This document shows positions 31,884 to 40,114 of a stretch of DNA of 64,000 bases, one piece after another. The DNA is from Maniola hyperantus. Taxonomy: Eukaryota; Arthropoda; Insecta; Lepidoptera; Nymphalidae. The translations under genes were made by a program, and so were the position numbers. The notes below the pieces were generated by a model. The model made no database searches. It had not been told where the DNA came from and saw only the letters and a program-made list of their open reading frames with translations. Positions within the stretch are counted from its first letter, which is position 1. Every line of letters starts with the position of its first letter. The stretch covers positions 13,161,594-13,225,593 of the forward strand of contig NC_048549.1 in the NCBI RefSeq assembly GCF_902806685.2. Direction: 5' to 3'.

Positions 31884-32345
31884 TAGGTAGGTACCTACCT
31901 GTGGTGGTATTTCTTTGTATTTTTAGGGTTCCGTACCTCAGCAGGAAAAACGGAACCCTCTGTCTGTCTGTCTGTCTGTCCGTCCGTTCGTCCGTCCGTC
32001 CGTCCGTCGGTCCGTCTGTCAGTCCGTCTGTCCGTCTGTTCGTCTGTCCTCCTGTCCATCTGTCCATCTGTCCGTCTGTCTGTCTGTCGGTAGGTAGGTA
32101 GGTACCTACCTGGTGGTTTTTCTTTGTATTTTTAGGGTTCCGTACCTCAGAAGGAAAAAACGGAACCCTATGTCTGTCTGTCTGCCTGTCCGTCCATCCG
32201 TCCGTCCATCGGTGCGTCTGTCGGTCCGTCTGTCCGTCCGTCCGTCGTATCTGTCACACAAACCTATAGGGTACTTCCCGTTGACCCAGAATCATGAAAT
32301 TTAGTAGGTACGTAGGTCTTAGAGCACAAGTAAAGGAATAACCGT
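31884..32345 (-). repeat. Inverted and tandemly duplicated GGTTCCGTAC repeat
   Basis: The block GGTAGGTACCTACCTG...TTTCTTTGTATTTTTAGGG plus a (TCTG/TCCG)n run occurs twice with a period near 209 bp (starts about 31,884 and 32,093). The right end (32,244-32,338) is a perfect 95-bp inverted match to 31,671-31,765. Confidence 0.8.
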
Positions 32346-32430
32346 CTAAATAACTGTCCGTCTATCTGTCTGTCTGTCTGTCTGTCCGTCTTACAAATAA
32401 AGTACGCAACGTTTCGTACAAATAGTACTT

Positions 32431-32504
32431 TTTATTTTATTTTATTCAGATACAAGTTAGCTCTTGACTGCAATCTCACCTGGTGGTAAGTGACGATACA
32501 GTCT
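32431..32504 (-). mobile_element. S2 SINE tail fragment
   Basis: CAGATACAAGTTAGCTCTTG to GGTAAGTGACGATACAGTC. Confidence 0.7.
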
Positions 32505-32589
32505 TGCTTACGGCTATTTCGGATCGGGAATTCTTGGATTCAGATTAAATGCAGTGCAAAAAGAGCCAAAGGCTTATATATTATGTCAA

Positions 32590-32921
32590 ATTATTATCAT
32601 TAGGATTCCGTGCCTCAAAAGGAAAAAGGAACCCTTATAGGATCAGTTTGTTGTCTGTCTGTCTGTCTATCTGTCAGTCTGTCAGTGTGTCTGTCAAGAT
32701 ACCTGTACGGTACTTCCCATTGACCTAGAATGATAAAATTTGGCAGGTAGGTAGATCTTATAACACACGTAAGGGGAAAAATCTGAAAAGAATGAATTGG
32801 TGGTTACATCACAAAAAATAAATAAAAATGTGTTCATTAACAAATAGTTAGTATTTTCAACTTTCAAGTAAGATTAGTAAACCAAGTGGGGTATCATATA
32901 AAAGGACCTTACTTGTACATC
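32590..32921 (-). repeat. GGTTCCGTAC-type repeat, worn copy
   Basis: AGGATTCCGTGCCTCAAAAG, a TGTCTGTCTG run, and TACGGTACTTCCCATTGACC, all inverted relative to 31.4 kb. Confidence 0.6.
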
Positions 32922-33272
32922 AAAAAATTTTTACAAAAAAAATAAAAACCGACTTCGTTACATAAACACTAAAAATTGAAAAATAATTTAATTTATTACC
33001 GAATATATTATGTATACAAGAGTTAATATAGTTCCATAATAATACTTTTTGGTGCCGGTGCCAATTAGCTTTAGCTGCGCGAATCGTCTAGACTTCATAA
33101 TTTTATGGGACTCCACAATGGCACCTCATTGGCACCGACCCCAAAAAATATTATTATGGAACTATATTAACTCTTGTATACATAATATATTCGGTAATAA
33201 ATTAAATTATTTTTCAATTTTTAGTGTTTATGTAACGAAGTCGGTTTTTATTTTTTTTGTAAAAATTTTTTA
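32922..33272. repeat. Long foldback, arms about 140 bp
   Basis: Left arm about 32,922-33,064 and right arm about 33,131-33,272 are near-perfect complements (AAAACCGACTTCGTTACATA against TATGTAACGAAGTCGGTTTT; TTAATATAGTTCCATAATAA against TTATTATGGAACTATATTAA). The centre is about 65 bp. A single arm is present at 17.46-17.58 kb. Confidence 0.85.
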
Positions 33273-33493
33273 TTTCACAATTTTTAGTGGCCCCATGGAA
33301 TTATGCTATGACTGGTTAAAAATCTACTGTTTACTAAGCTATTACACTGATCGCGAGCAATTTACTCTTATCCGTTGAGGAGTTCCAGTATCTATCTTCG
33401 AAAATGTTCATCAGATCTTCACCAAATTGAAATGGGACCAACTTTGAAGTATACCCTTTCAAACAAAAAAAGAATTTTCAAAATCGGTCCAGG

Positions 33494-33517
33494 CGTTTTT
33501 GAGTAATCGGGGAACAT

Positions 33518-33587
<70 letters not shown>

Positions 33588-33640
33588 GACGAATTGAGAA
33601 CCTCCTCCTTTTTTTGAAGTCGGTTAAAAACAGATTTTAT
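33494..33640. repeat. Poly(A) run and CGACTTC end
   Basis: AGTAATCGGGGAACATACAT, then about 60 A (33,524-33,584), then CCGACGAATTGAGAACCTCC and TTTGAAGTCGGTTAAAAA. The same frame without the long A run is at 17.59-17.68 kb; related ends are at 37.07, 38.64 and 60.63 kb. Confidence 0.7.
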
Positions 33641-33649
33641 TTATTTTTA

Positions 33650-34467
33650 TCCATACCTACTAATATTATAAATGCGAAAGTGTATCTGTCTATCTGTCCG
33701 TCTGTCTGTCTGCTAGCTTTTCACAGCTCATCCATTTAACCAATTTTGATGAAATTTGGTACAAAAATAGCTTGCACCCCGGGGAAGGACATAGGCTACT
33801 TTTATGAGGAATTAGATTTAGTGGATACCGCTATTTTTCTGGAAATAACGTTAGATGCGAAACTTCAATGGGGCTCTCATATAAATAACTTATCGAACAG
33901 ACAGTTCTGCCGCATATGCGGTAAAAAAGATTCGCCAGTTGACAGACATAGAAACGGCGAGACTAGTATATTTTAGTTACTTTCACAGCATTATGTCATA
34001 TGGCATATTATTAGAAAAGAAAAAGAAAGAAAAGAAAAAACTTTTATTTTTTAAAGCTGTACCACACATAGTAACTACGTACCACACGTAAACTAATTGA
34101 AAAATCCTATTACATTGTAAAGGATTATTTAAATGATAAGCAAGCTTAGGAATGAGTTGCTCGGCTTTGTGATAGTTCTAATAAGTTTAAATTATGATTT
34201 TGTAAAGTGGTGATAATAAAAAGAATACCCGGCTGAGTTAGCTGTGGGCTGTTCTCAGTCTTGGGCGCGTTTGGAACCCTCGTAGCGTTTGCGAAATAAT
34301 TATCATCACTATATTTTACAAATCCAACACCTGACAATCGAAAAGAGTAATTTATTACCTATTTTGAACAAATCATTTGACTTTGACTTTTGATCCCGGA
34401 AAATCAAAGAGTTCCCAAGGGATTTTTAAAAAACTTAAATCCACGCGGACGAAGTTGCGGGCATTAC
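33650..34467 (+). mobile_element. Helitron-like element, type A, with nested LINE fragment
   Basis: TCCATACC start (A before TC), GCGAAAGTGTATCTGTCTAT, GGGGAAGGACATAGGCTACT up to 33,805. It resumes at ATCCCGGAAAATCAAAGAGT (34,393) and runs to GAAGTTGCGGGCATTAC. The two parts join as in uninterrupted copies. Confidence 0.8.
33806..34392 (+). pseudogene. Jockey-like LINE 3' fragment nested in a Helitron
   Basis: One frame reads DTAIFLEITLDAKLQWGSHI and another continues YFHSIMSYGILL, the C-terminal reverse-transcriptase region of jockey-like LINEs, with frameshifts. It ends with a CAAATCATTTGACTTTGACT tail. No intact protein. Confidence 0.7.
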
Positions 34468-34742
34468 CTCATCATCATCATGATCAACCCATCGCCGGCT
34501 CACTACTGAGCACGGGTCTACTCTCAGAGTGAGAAGGGTTTTGGCCATAGTCTACCACGCTGGCCATGTGCGGATTGGTAGAATTCACAGACCTTTGAGA
34601 ACATTATGGAGAACTCTCAGGCATGCAGGTTTCCTCACGATGTATTCCTTTACCGTTAAAGCAAGTGATATTTAATTAATTAAAACGCGTATAACTCCGA
34701 AAAGTTAGAGGTGCGTGCCCGGGATCGAACCCCCGACCTCCG
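34467..34742 (-). mobile_element. S1 SINE lacking the tRNA head end
   Basis: (CAT)n, GATCAACCCATCGCCGGCTC through GGGATCGAACCCCCGACCTC. It abuts the Helitron at its left edge. Confidence 0.8.
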
Positions 34743-34801
34743 TTTAGAGTAACAATGTGACTCGACGGGAATTTTATTTGACTGAATATGCACTTTTCCG
34801 G

Positions 34802-35030
34802 GATGCTGAATTTGATAATGACATTTATTTTCAAATCCAAAATAGCAGACATGCACTTTTCACAAAAAATATAAATAGGTGTCGTTTTCAGGGTTTCCAG
34901 GATGCTGGTTTTGATAATGACATTAATTTTTAATCTAAGATGGCGGGCCAGCACTTTTTACAAAAAATAGACGTTAGTGTCGTTTTCAAGGTTCTCCAGG
35001 ATGGTGAATTTGATGATGACATTTATTTAT
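34802..35030. repeat. Tandem repeat, about 100-bp unit, 2.3 copies
   Basis: GGATGCTGAATTTGATAATG, GGATGCTGGTTTTGATAATG and GGATGGTGAATTTGATGATG start the three units. Each full unit contains a CACTTTT(C/T)ACAAAAAATA and TGTCGTTTTCA block. Confidence 0.8.
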
Positions 35031-35067
35031 TTTTAATAAATACTTATATATTATACTTCTATTTTAG

Positions 35068-35187
35068 TGGATCACGGGATTTTCTTTGGCAAGGAAACGA
35101 CAAAGCAAAAAATCGAATTGAATTAGATTATGATACTATCACACCGTACCATTTAGAGCCAGCTTCTGAAAGTTTGACACTGTGTTT
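35068..35187 (+). CDS. Exon-like segment A of an unidentified gene
   Basis: Acceptor TTCTATTTTAG and donor GTAAGT bracket 120 nt encoding GSRDFLWQGNDKAKNRIELD then YDTITPYHLEPASESLTLC, ending in phase 2. The composition looks like ordinary protein and not like any repeat in the window. I do not recognise a domain. It could be an exon of an active gene or a remnant. Any upstream exons were not found. Confidence 0.45.
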
Positions 35188-35209
35188 GTAAGTTGATATT
35201 ATTTAGATA

Positions 35210-36390
35210 CTAGCTAAAGGCCCCGCGACTTCGTCCGCATGGATTTCACATTTTTCAAATCCTGCGGGAACTCTTTGATTTTCCGGGATAAAAAGTAGCC
35301 TATGTGTTAATCCAGTTAAGAATCTATCTCCATTCTAAATTTCATTCAAATCCGTTCAGCCGTTTTTGCGTGATTGAGTAACAAACATCCAAGCATCTAC
35401 ACTTTCACATTTATAATTTCACTAACTGCCCTGGCGAACTTCGTTCCGCCTAACAGTCGATTCAAATTTTTTAAATTTTTCTCTCCGTAAGAACCATCCT
35501 CGTACTTCAAGGAATACCTATTATAAAAAAAGAATTAGCGAAATCGGTTCAGCTGTTCTCGAGATTTGCGATGACATTTAGTGATTCATTTTTATATTAT
35601 AGACTAGCTTATGCTCGCGACTTCGTCCGCGTGGGCTACACAAAATTTCGAACCCCTATTTCACCCCCTCCAGAGTTGAATTTTCAAAAATCCTTTCTTA
35701 GCGGATGCCTACGTCATAATAGCTATCTGCATGCCAAATTTCAGCACGATCCGTCCAGTAGTTTGAGCTGTGCGTTGATAGATCAGTCAGTCAGTCAGTC
35801 AGTCAGTCAATCACCTTTTTCTTTTATATATTTAGATTAGGATAATATAATTATTATGTTACTAGCTGCCCCGACGAACTTCGTACCGCCTACAGTCGAT
35901 TCTTTTTCAGGAATTTTTTTAAATTTTTCTCTCCATAAGAACCATCCCCGTACTTCAAGGAATATTATCAAAAAGAATTAGCGAAATCGGTGCAGCTGTT
36001 CTCGAGATTTGCGATCAGCAACACATTCAGCGATTCATTTTTATATAATACTAGCTGATGCCCGCGACTTCGTCCGCGTGGATGTAGGTTTTCAAAAGCC
36101 CATGGAACTCTTTTTATTTTCCGGGATAAAAGAAGGCAGGTCATGCCTGTCGTAGAGGTGATGGCCGTTGGAGCCGGAAAGTCCTTGAGTGGAGACCGCG
36201 TAGGTAGGCAAGCATAGTGTGGGACGCCCTCCAGCACGATAGACTGACGATATAAAGAGGCTGGCGGGAAGTGGCTGGATGAGGAAGGCTGAGGACCGGG
36301 TGTGGTGGCGCTCTTTAGGGAAGGCCTATGTCCAACAGTGGACGTCCGCAGGCTGATGATGATGGAAAAAAATCACGTTGATCCGTTGCA
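35210..36390 (-). mobile_element. Head-to-tail train of five Helitron-like elements
   Basis: In order: type A 35,210-35,421; type B 35,422-35,603; type C 35,604-35,836; type B 35,862-36,050; type A 36,051-36,390 (with an RTE piece inside). All read on the minus strand. Each begins CTAG (minus 3' end) at or within 26 bp of the AT-rich 5' end of the previous one. Type B is CTAGCTGCCC...CGAACTTCGT with CTGTTCTCGAGATTTGCGAT. Confidence 0.8.
36134..36364 (+). pseudogene. RTE-like LINE 3' end nested in a Helitron
   Basis: GGCAGGTCATGCCTGTCGTA, GCTGGCGGGAAGTGGCTGGA and GGCGCTCTTTAGGGAAGGCC, then GGCTGATGATGATGG. It is the same subfamily as 5.1 kb. Flanking Helitron sequence resumes at AAAAATCACGTTGATCC. 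About 50 bp of the Helitron is missing at the junction. Confidence 0.8.
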
Positions 36391-36462
36391 CCCCCCACAC
36401 GTCCCTATCCGCCTTCTCCTGTCTCGCTGGCGAATAAGTTTGGAATAGAATAGGGTTTTGAT

Positions 36463-37095
36463 GGAGTGCGTGGATTTTTGTGAACGGAGTTCAATCATGT
36501 AGTCGTGGTTTGGTACAATAGTAAATGGTACAATATTAATTCACCATCAACAGTTCCTAAAAACCCATAGATTAGGAGTGCAGTACCCTGCAGCATCAGT
36601 ATTGAAGAATTGGAACTTGAAGTTCAATAATGGTATATATGTTTGGCATCTACAATATTATTTCACAATCAACAGTGGCTTAGGAATGCAATATCCTGCA
36701 TCATCAGGGTTGAAGAGTTGGGATCTGGAGTTGAATCATGAAGTCGTTGCTTGGTAGGTACGTAAGCCAGAGATAGTTTATTCTAAGCGTAACTTTTATA
36801 CCAATTCAACATCGACTATTCTTTGAAAAGAGCAACCGCCGAGTTTCTTGCTGGTTCTCCTCGGTAGGAAAGGCATTCCGAACCAGTGGTAGATGCATTC
36901 ATTATGAACACTTCCTGATAACTCAGGCGGGCAGTAACCCTGCAGCATCAGGATTAAGGAGTTGAATCTAAATTTTGTATGTGACCACCACGAAAACTTT
37001 TTTTGTTGATTTAAAAAAAATTGGAAATCGGTCCAGAAACATCGAAAAAATCGATGTAGAAAAAAAGAACCACCTCCTTTTGACAGTCGGTTAAA
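36463..37095. repeat. Satellite-like units inside a larger repeat
   Basis: Units of about 110-125 bp with CAGCATCAG(G/T)(A/G)TT, GA(A/G)TTG(A/G) and TCACCATCAACAG/TCACAATCAACAG recur about three times to 36,760. A LINE-type tail (36,829-36,890, CCGAGTTTCTTGCTGGTTCT-like) interrupts, then CTGCAGCATCAGGATTAAGG resumes. The end is CCTCCTTTTGACAGTCGG. Related units are at 38.3-38.67 kb. Confidence 0.6.
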
Positions 37096-37368
37096 AACCG
37101 ATGACCTTGAAATATTTACGGAACAATCTTTAAAATATCCCCTTCTAACAAAAAAAGAATGAATGAAATCGGACTACGCGTTAATGAATTACAACTCAGT
37201 ATACATTTTAACTTTCATCCCCTCTCCTACGGGAACCATGCTGAATTTCGGGATAAAAAGTATCCTCTATTCTTCCTCATAGTATGACCTCAAATCGTAC
37301 CAAGTTTCATTGGAATCCATTCAGTAGTTTCAGCGTGATGCGCGGCCGTGATACAGACAGACAGACAT

Positions 37369-37409
<41 letters not shown>

Positions 37410-37425
37410 TAGACAGACAGACAAA
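37096..37425. repeat. Repeat ending in a (CAGA)n microsatellite
   Basis: TTTCATTGGAATCCATTCAG, TTTCAGCGTGATGCGCGGCC, then (ACAG)n from 37,352 to 37,422. This design is common to lepidopteran dispersed repeats; the class is not assigned. Confidence 0.55.
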
Positions 37426-37604
37426 AATGAAAAAAATTACAGTTTTGGGTTCAGTATCGATTATAGAGTGCCCTCGAAAAAAAAATTTCAAAATATCTTC
37501 AATGTACAGAATTTGACCTGTTACAGTTTTATTATAAGTATTGATAGAGATAGAGATTACTATTTCTGTCAGATTTATCAATGCTGAATTATGTTGTATT
37601 TTAG

Positions 37605-37740
37605 TGATCAAGACATTCCTTTTAGAAGAAAACAAGGAAAATAACATGAATGTGCCCAATATACGTACCACTGAAATCCAACATTATGCTGCAACATTCA
37701 ATTCCGTACTAAATATTGAAAGGTCTACCATACCATACTT
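37605..37740 (+). CDS. Exon-like segment B of the unidentified gene
   Basis: Acceptor TGTATTTTAG, donor GTAAGT. Read in the phase left by segment A it begins DQDIPFRRKQGK and then meets TAA. In the other frame it continues MNVPNIRTTEIQHYAATFNS then VLNIERSTIPYL and joins segment C in phase. Loss of one A from the A4 run near 37,635 would unite the two readings, so there may be a frameshift. No domain recognised. Confidence 0.4.
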
Positions 37741-37828
37741 GTAAGTTGTTATGCTATGTTTTTGCATACATTCTATATAGATAATACTCACAATATATTT
37801 ATGTTGATTGTATGTTTATTAATTCCAG

Positions 37829-37955
37829 AAATGAAATGGAGAGCTTCAATAGTTCTGCGTCGAATCTTTCTCTAATCATCATCAATCAATCATCTAATGT
37901 GACTGTTGAAACAGAAATGATACATATTGTGTTTATGTGTGTAGTGGGCTTTTAG
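37829..37955 (+). CDS. Exon-like segment C (terminal) of the unidentified gene
   Basis: Acceptor TTAATTCCAG. It completes Leu from segment B, encodes NEMESFNSSASNLSLIIINQ and more, ending CVVGF and TAG at 37,953-37,955. AATAAA stands 33 nt later (37,988-37,993), a normal spacing for a short 3' UTR. Confidence 0.4.
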
Positions 37956-38269
37956 AGAGAAATTGAATTGTACCTACTACTTATAAAAATAAAATTTTCA
38001 TTTTGAGATCAAAGTGGAATTTATTTTGACTTTTTTATACACAAGTATATATAGTTTTTAGTCGCTACTAATAGATAAATAAGTGTAGGCCAACAAAAGT
38101 TATTTTCACAGACAAACGAATGTGTAATCATCTGTTCCTAATAGGTAATCCGCCAGCACAGAGAATTCAAACTCCTAGAGTACGCATATACAAGGTTTTA
38201 CATGAAAACAAAATCGTAAAATTTTGGCGGGGGACAGGGGAGAATGCTTGTGATTGGTGGACTGACTAA

Positions 38270-38680
38270 TCAAACAATGTGCGGAATGAGGGTACCGAAC
38301 GTGCGGTGGGTGATGATTCATTTAAAATTCCGTGGGATCACCACGATAGAGCAATGCAATCCTTAGGTACAGCATCAGGGTCGAGAAGTGGGTCTTCGAG
38401 TTCAATGATAAAGTCTTTACATGGTAGATATAGGTACCTACGCCAATATCAATTTATAAACCGACAGTTTCAAAATCCAATAAGTTTTGGTGGTCATGTC
38501 CCCTGCAGACAATCAGGATTGAGGAGTTGAATTCCAAATTTTAATATAGGACAATGTTGCAAAGTTTCTTTATCAATTAAAAAAAATACGCAAATCGGTA
38601 CGCAAATTCTCGGAGATTTCTGTGTACATAGGTAGAAAACACAACTCCTTTTTTAAAGTCGGTTAAAAAGTATCCTATGT
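38270..38680. repeat. Copy of the 36.5-37.1 kb repeat
   Basis: ACAGCATCAGGGTCGAGAAG, CAATCAGGATTGAGGAGTTG and ACTCCTTTTTTAAAGTCGGT match it. The 37,994-38,269 stretch before it is unassigned. Confidence 0.55.
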
Positions 38681-39603
38681 TAATCCTCTACTTGTCTGTA
38701 AAAGTCCCGTCAAATAGGTTTCTGCCGTTCCGAAGATTAGCCCGTTCAAACAGACAGACAGACAGACAGTTTTTAAAAACGTTTGATTCAGCTGTTATGG
38801 TATAGTTCAAATAACAATATTATGAGCTTGCGGTAGTTATTTCGAAATTACAGACAGACACTTCATAGAAGTATGGATTTCTATAATATATATCGAGTTG
38901 TTTATACACGCTAGGTAGAGGTAGTAGTTACCTAATAGGTATGTATGTAAGTGAGATTTTATAGTATTCATCAAAAGCTAAGTAGGTAATCCTTATCATT
39001 CAAAAAAATTAAAAAAAATTATTTCAGTAGGTAAAACAATTTTCCATAGTGCGTAGTAATTGGGGACCATCCCAGTAACTGTTTTAGTATTGCTACGAGT
39101 ATTCGTGGCCGGCGACCCCGCTCTTGCCATAAAAATATCTTATACATAATAATTGAAATAAGTATTCTTCATAAATCATATAGTTACTTAAAATTCATCG
39201 GTGACACCTGTCCAACTGCTATCTGTGTGCCATCATCCAGTATATCCGGACGCTCTGACTCTCTGGACTGCTCATCATGTAGTCTATCTCTTTTCTATCA
39301 CAATGTTAGGTGAAATAGCATAACAGGCTACCCCACGTGGGCCGACTAGTTCGGACGTGCATCCTTGCGTAGCCTTAATACTTTAAACCGCACATAACTT
39401 TGTAAAGTTTCGGTCCAATAGTTTAGCAGCTACAGTGGAACACATAAAATAGTTACAAACATACATAATACATACATAGACTGCTAAAAACATTATCCTT
39501 CCTTTTGGCTTTGCCTTATTCGTAAAAAGGAAGTCACTGCCAAAATTCCACGTATTAACTCCAGCAGTTGATAGATTAGTATTTTTGTATACCTATATAT
39601 ATA
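38681..39603. other. Mostly unassigned sequence
   Basis: A (CAGA)n end at 38,752-38,770 marks a repeat boundary. No exon for the Smr C-terminus of the gene on the minus strand could be picked out here with confidence. Confidence 0.35.
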
Positions 39604-39853
39604 TATAAAAAGGGTTTCGCACAATCGTACAAGAAATAACACTTCAATTTATTTATTTAATTTTATGGCGGTCATTTTTAAATTTTATTATTTCTTATTA
39701 TCGCGCCATAGAAATACACATTCTGTGAAAATTTCTACTCTAGAGATATTACGGTTGATGTGAAACATCCCGCTGACAGACAGACGGATGGACGGACAGC
39801 GAAGGCTTAGTAATTGGGTCCCGTTGGAACCCTTCTGGTATGGAACCATAAAA
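39604..39853 (+). repeat. GGTTCCGTAC-type repeat, worn copy
   Basis: GGGTTTCGCACAATCGTACA, GTGAAACATCCCGCTGACAG, GACAGACGGATGGACGGACA and TTCTGGTATGGAACCATAAA. Confidence 0.55.
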
Positions 39854-39873
39854 ATGTTTAAAAGTATACTCAC

Positions 39874-40114
39874 GATAAACCCCTTCTGCTAGTCTCTTCT
39901 TGACAGCTGGTTTGATCCTTGGCCGGCCGTTACTGTGGAGCCCCCTACCGGTAATGAAGAACAGCGTATGGAATTTGACGCTGTTCCTATCCTGCAGTTC
40001 CCTCAACTTCTGTATGTGCGTATCGATGAACAGATCCACGGACTCCTTAGCTTCACCTACCCTCAGGTAGTGCAGGTCTATTGTTGCGTTGTCAGAAGAA
40101 TTGGCTGCGTGAAC
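39874..40114 (-). CDS. N4BP2: N4BP2-like exon: Smr domain
   Basis: Acceptor TTTTTAAAAG, donor C|GTGAGT. An 80-codon open frame reads NATIDLHYLRVGEAKESVDL, then FHTLFFITGRGLHSNGRPRI and KPAVKKRLAEGVY. DLHYL and TGRGLHS are the two signature motifs of Smr domains. The final strand that normally follows is expected in one more exon beyond 39,868, not identified. Confidence 0.93.

Noticed and set aside
31901..32304. Open frames rich in Ser, Val, Cys, Arg and Pro
   Set aside because: Translations of the (TCTG/TCCG)n microsatellite on one strand or the other.
35571..35840. Several open frames (35,571; 42,118; 50,755; 60,908) share a peptide like [18 protein letters not shown]
   Set aside because: They are one reading of the type C Helitron sequence in different copies, truncated at element ends. 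Shared nucleotide sequence explains the similarity.
39040..39110. Minus-strand candidate for the last Smr exon after an AAAACAG acceptor
   Set aside because: The translation does not resemble the Smr terminal strand in the required phase.
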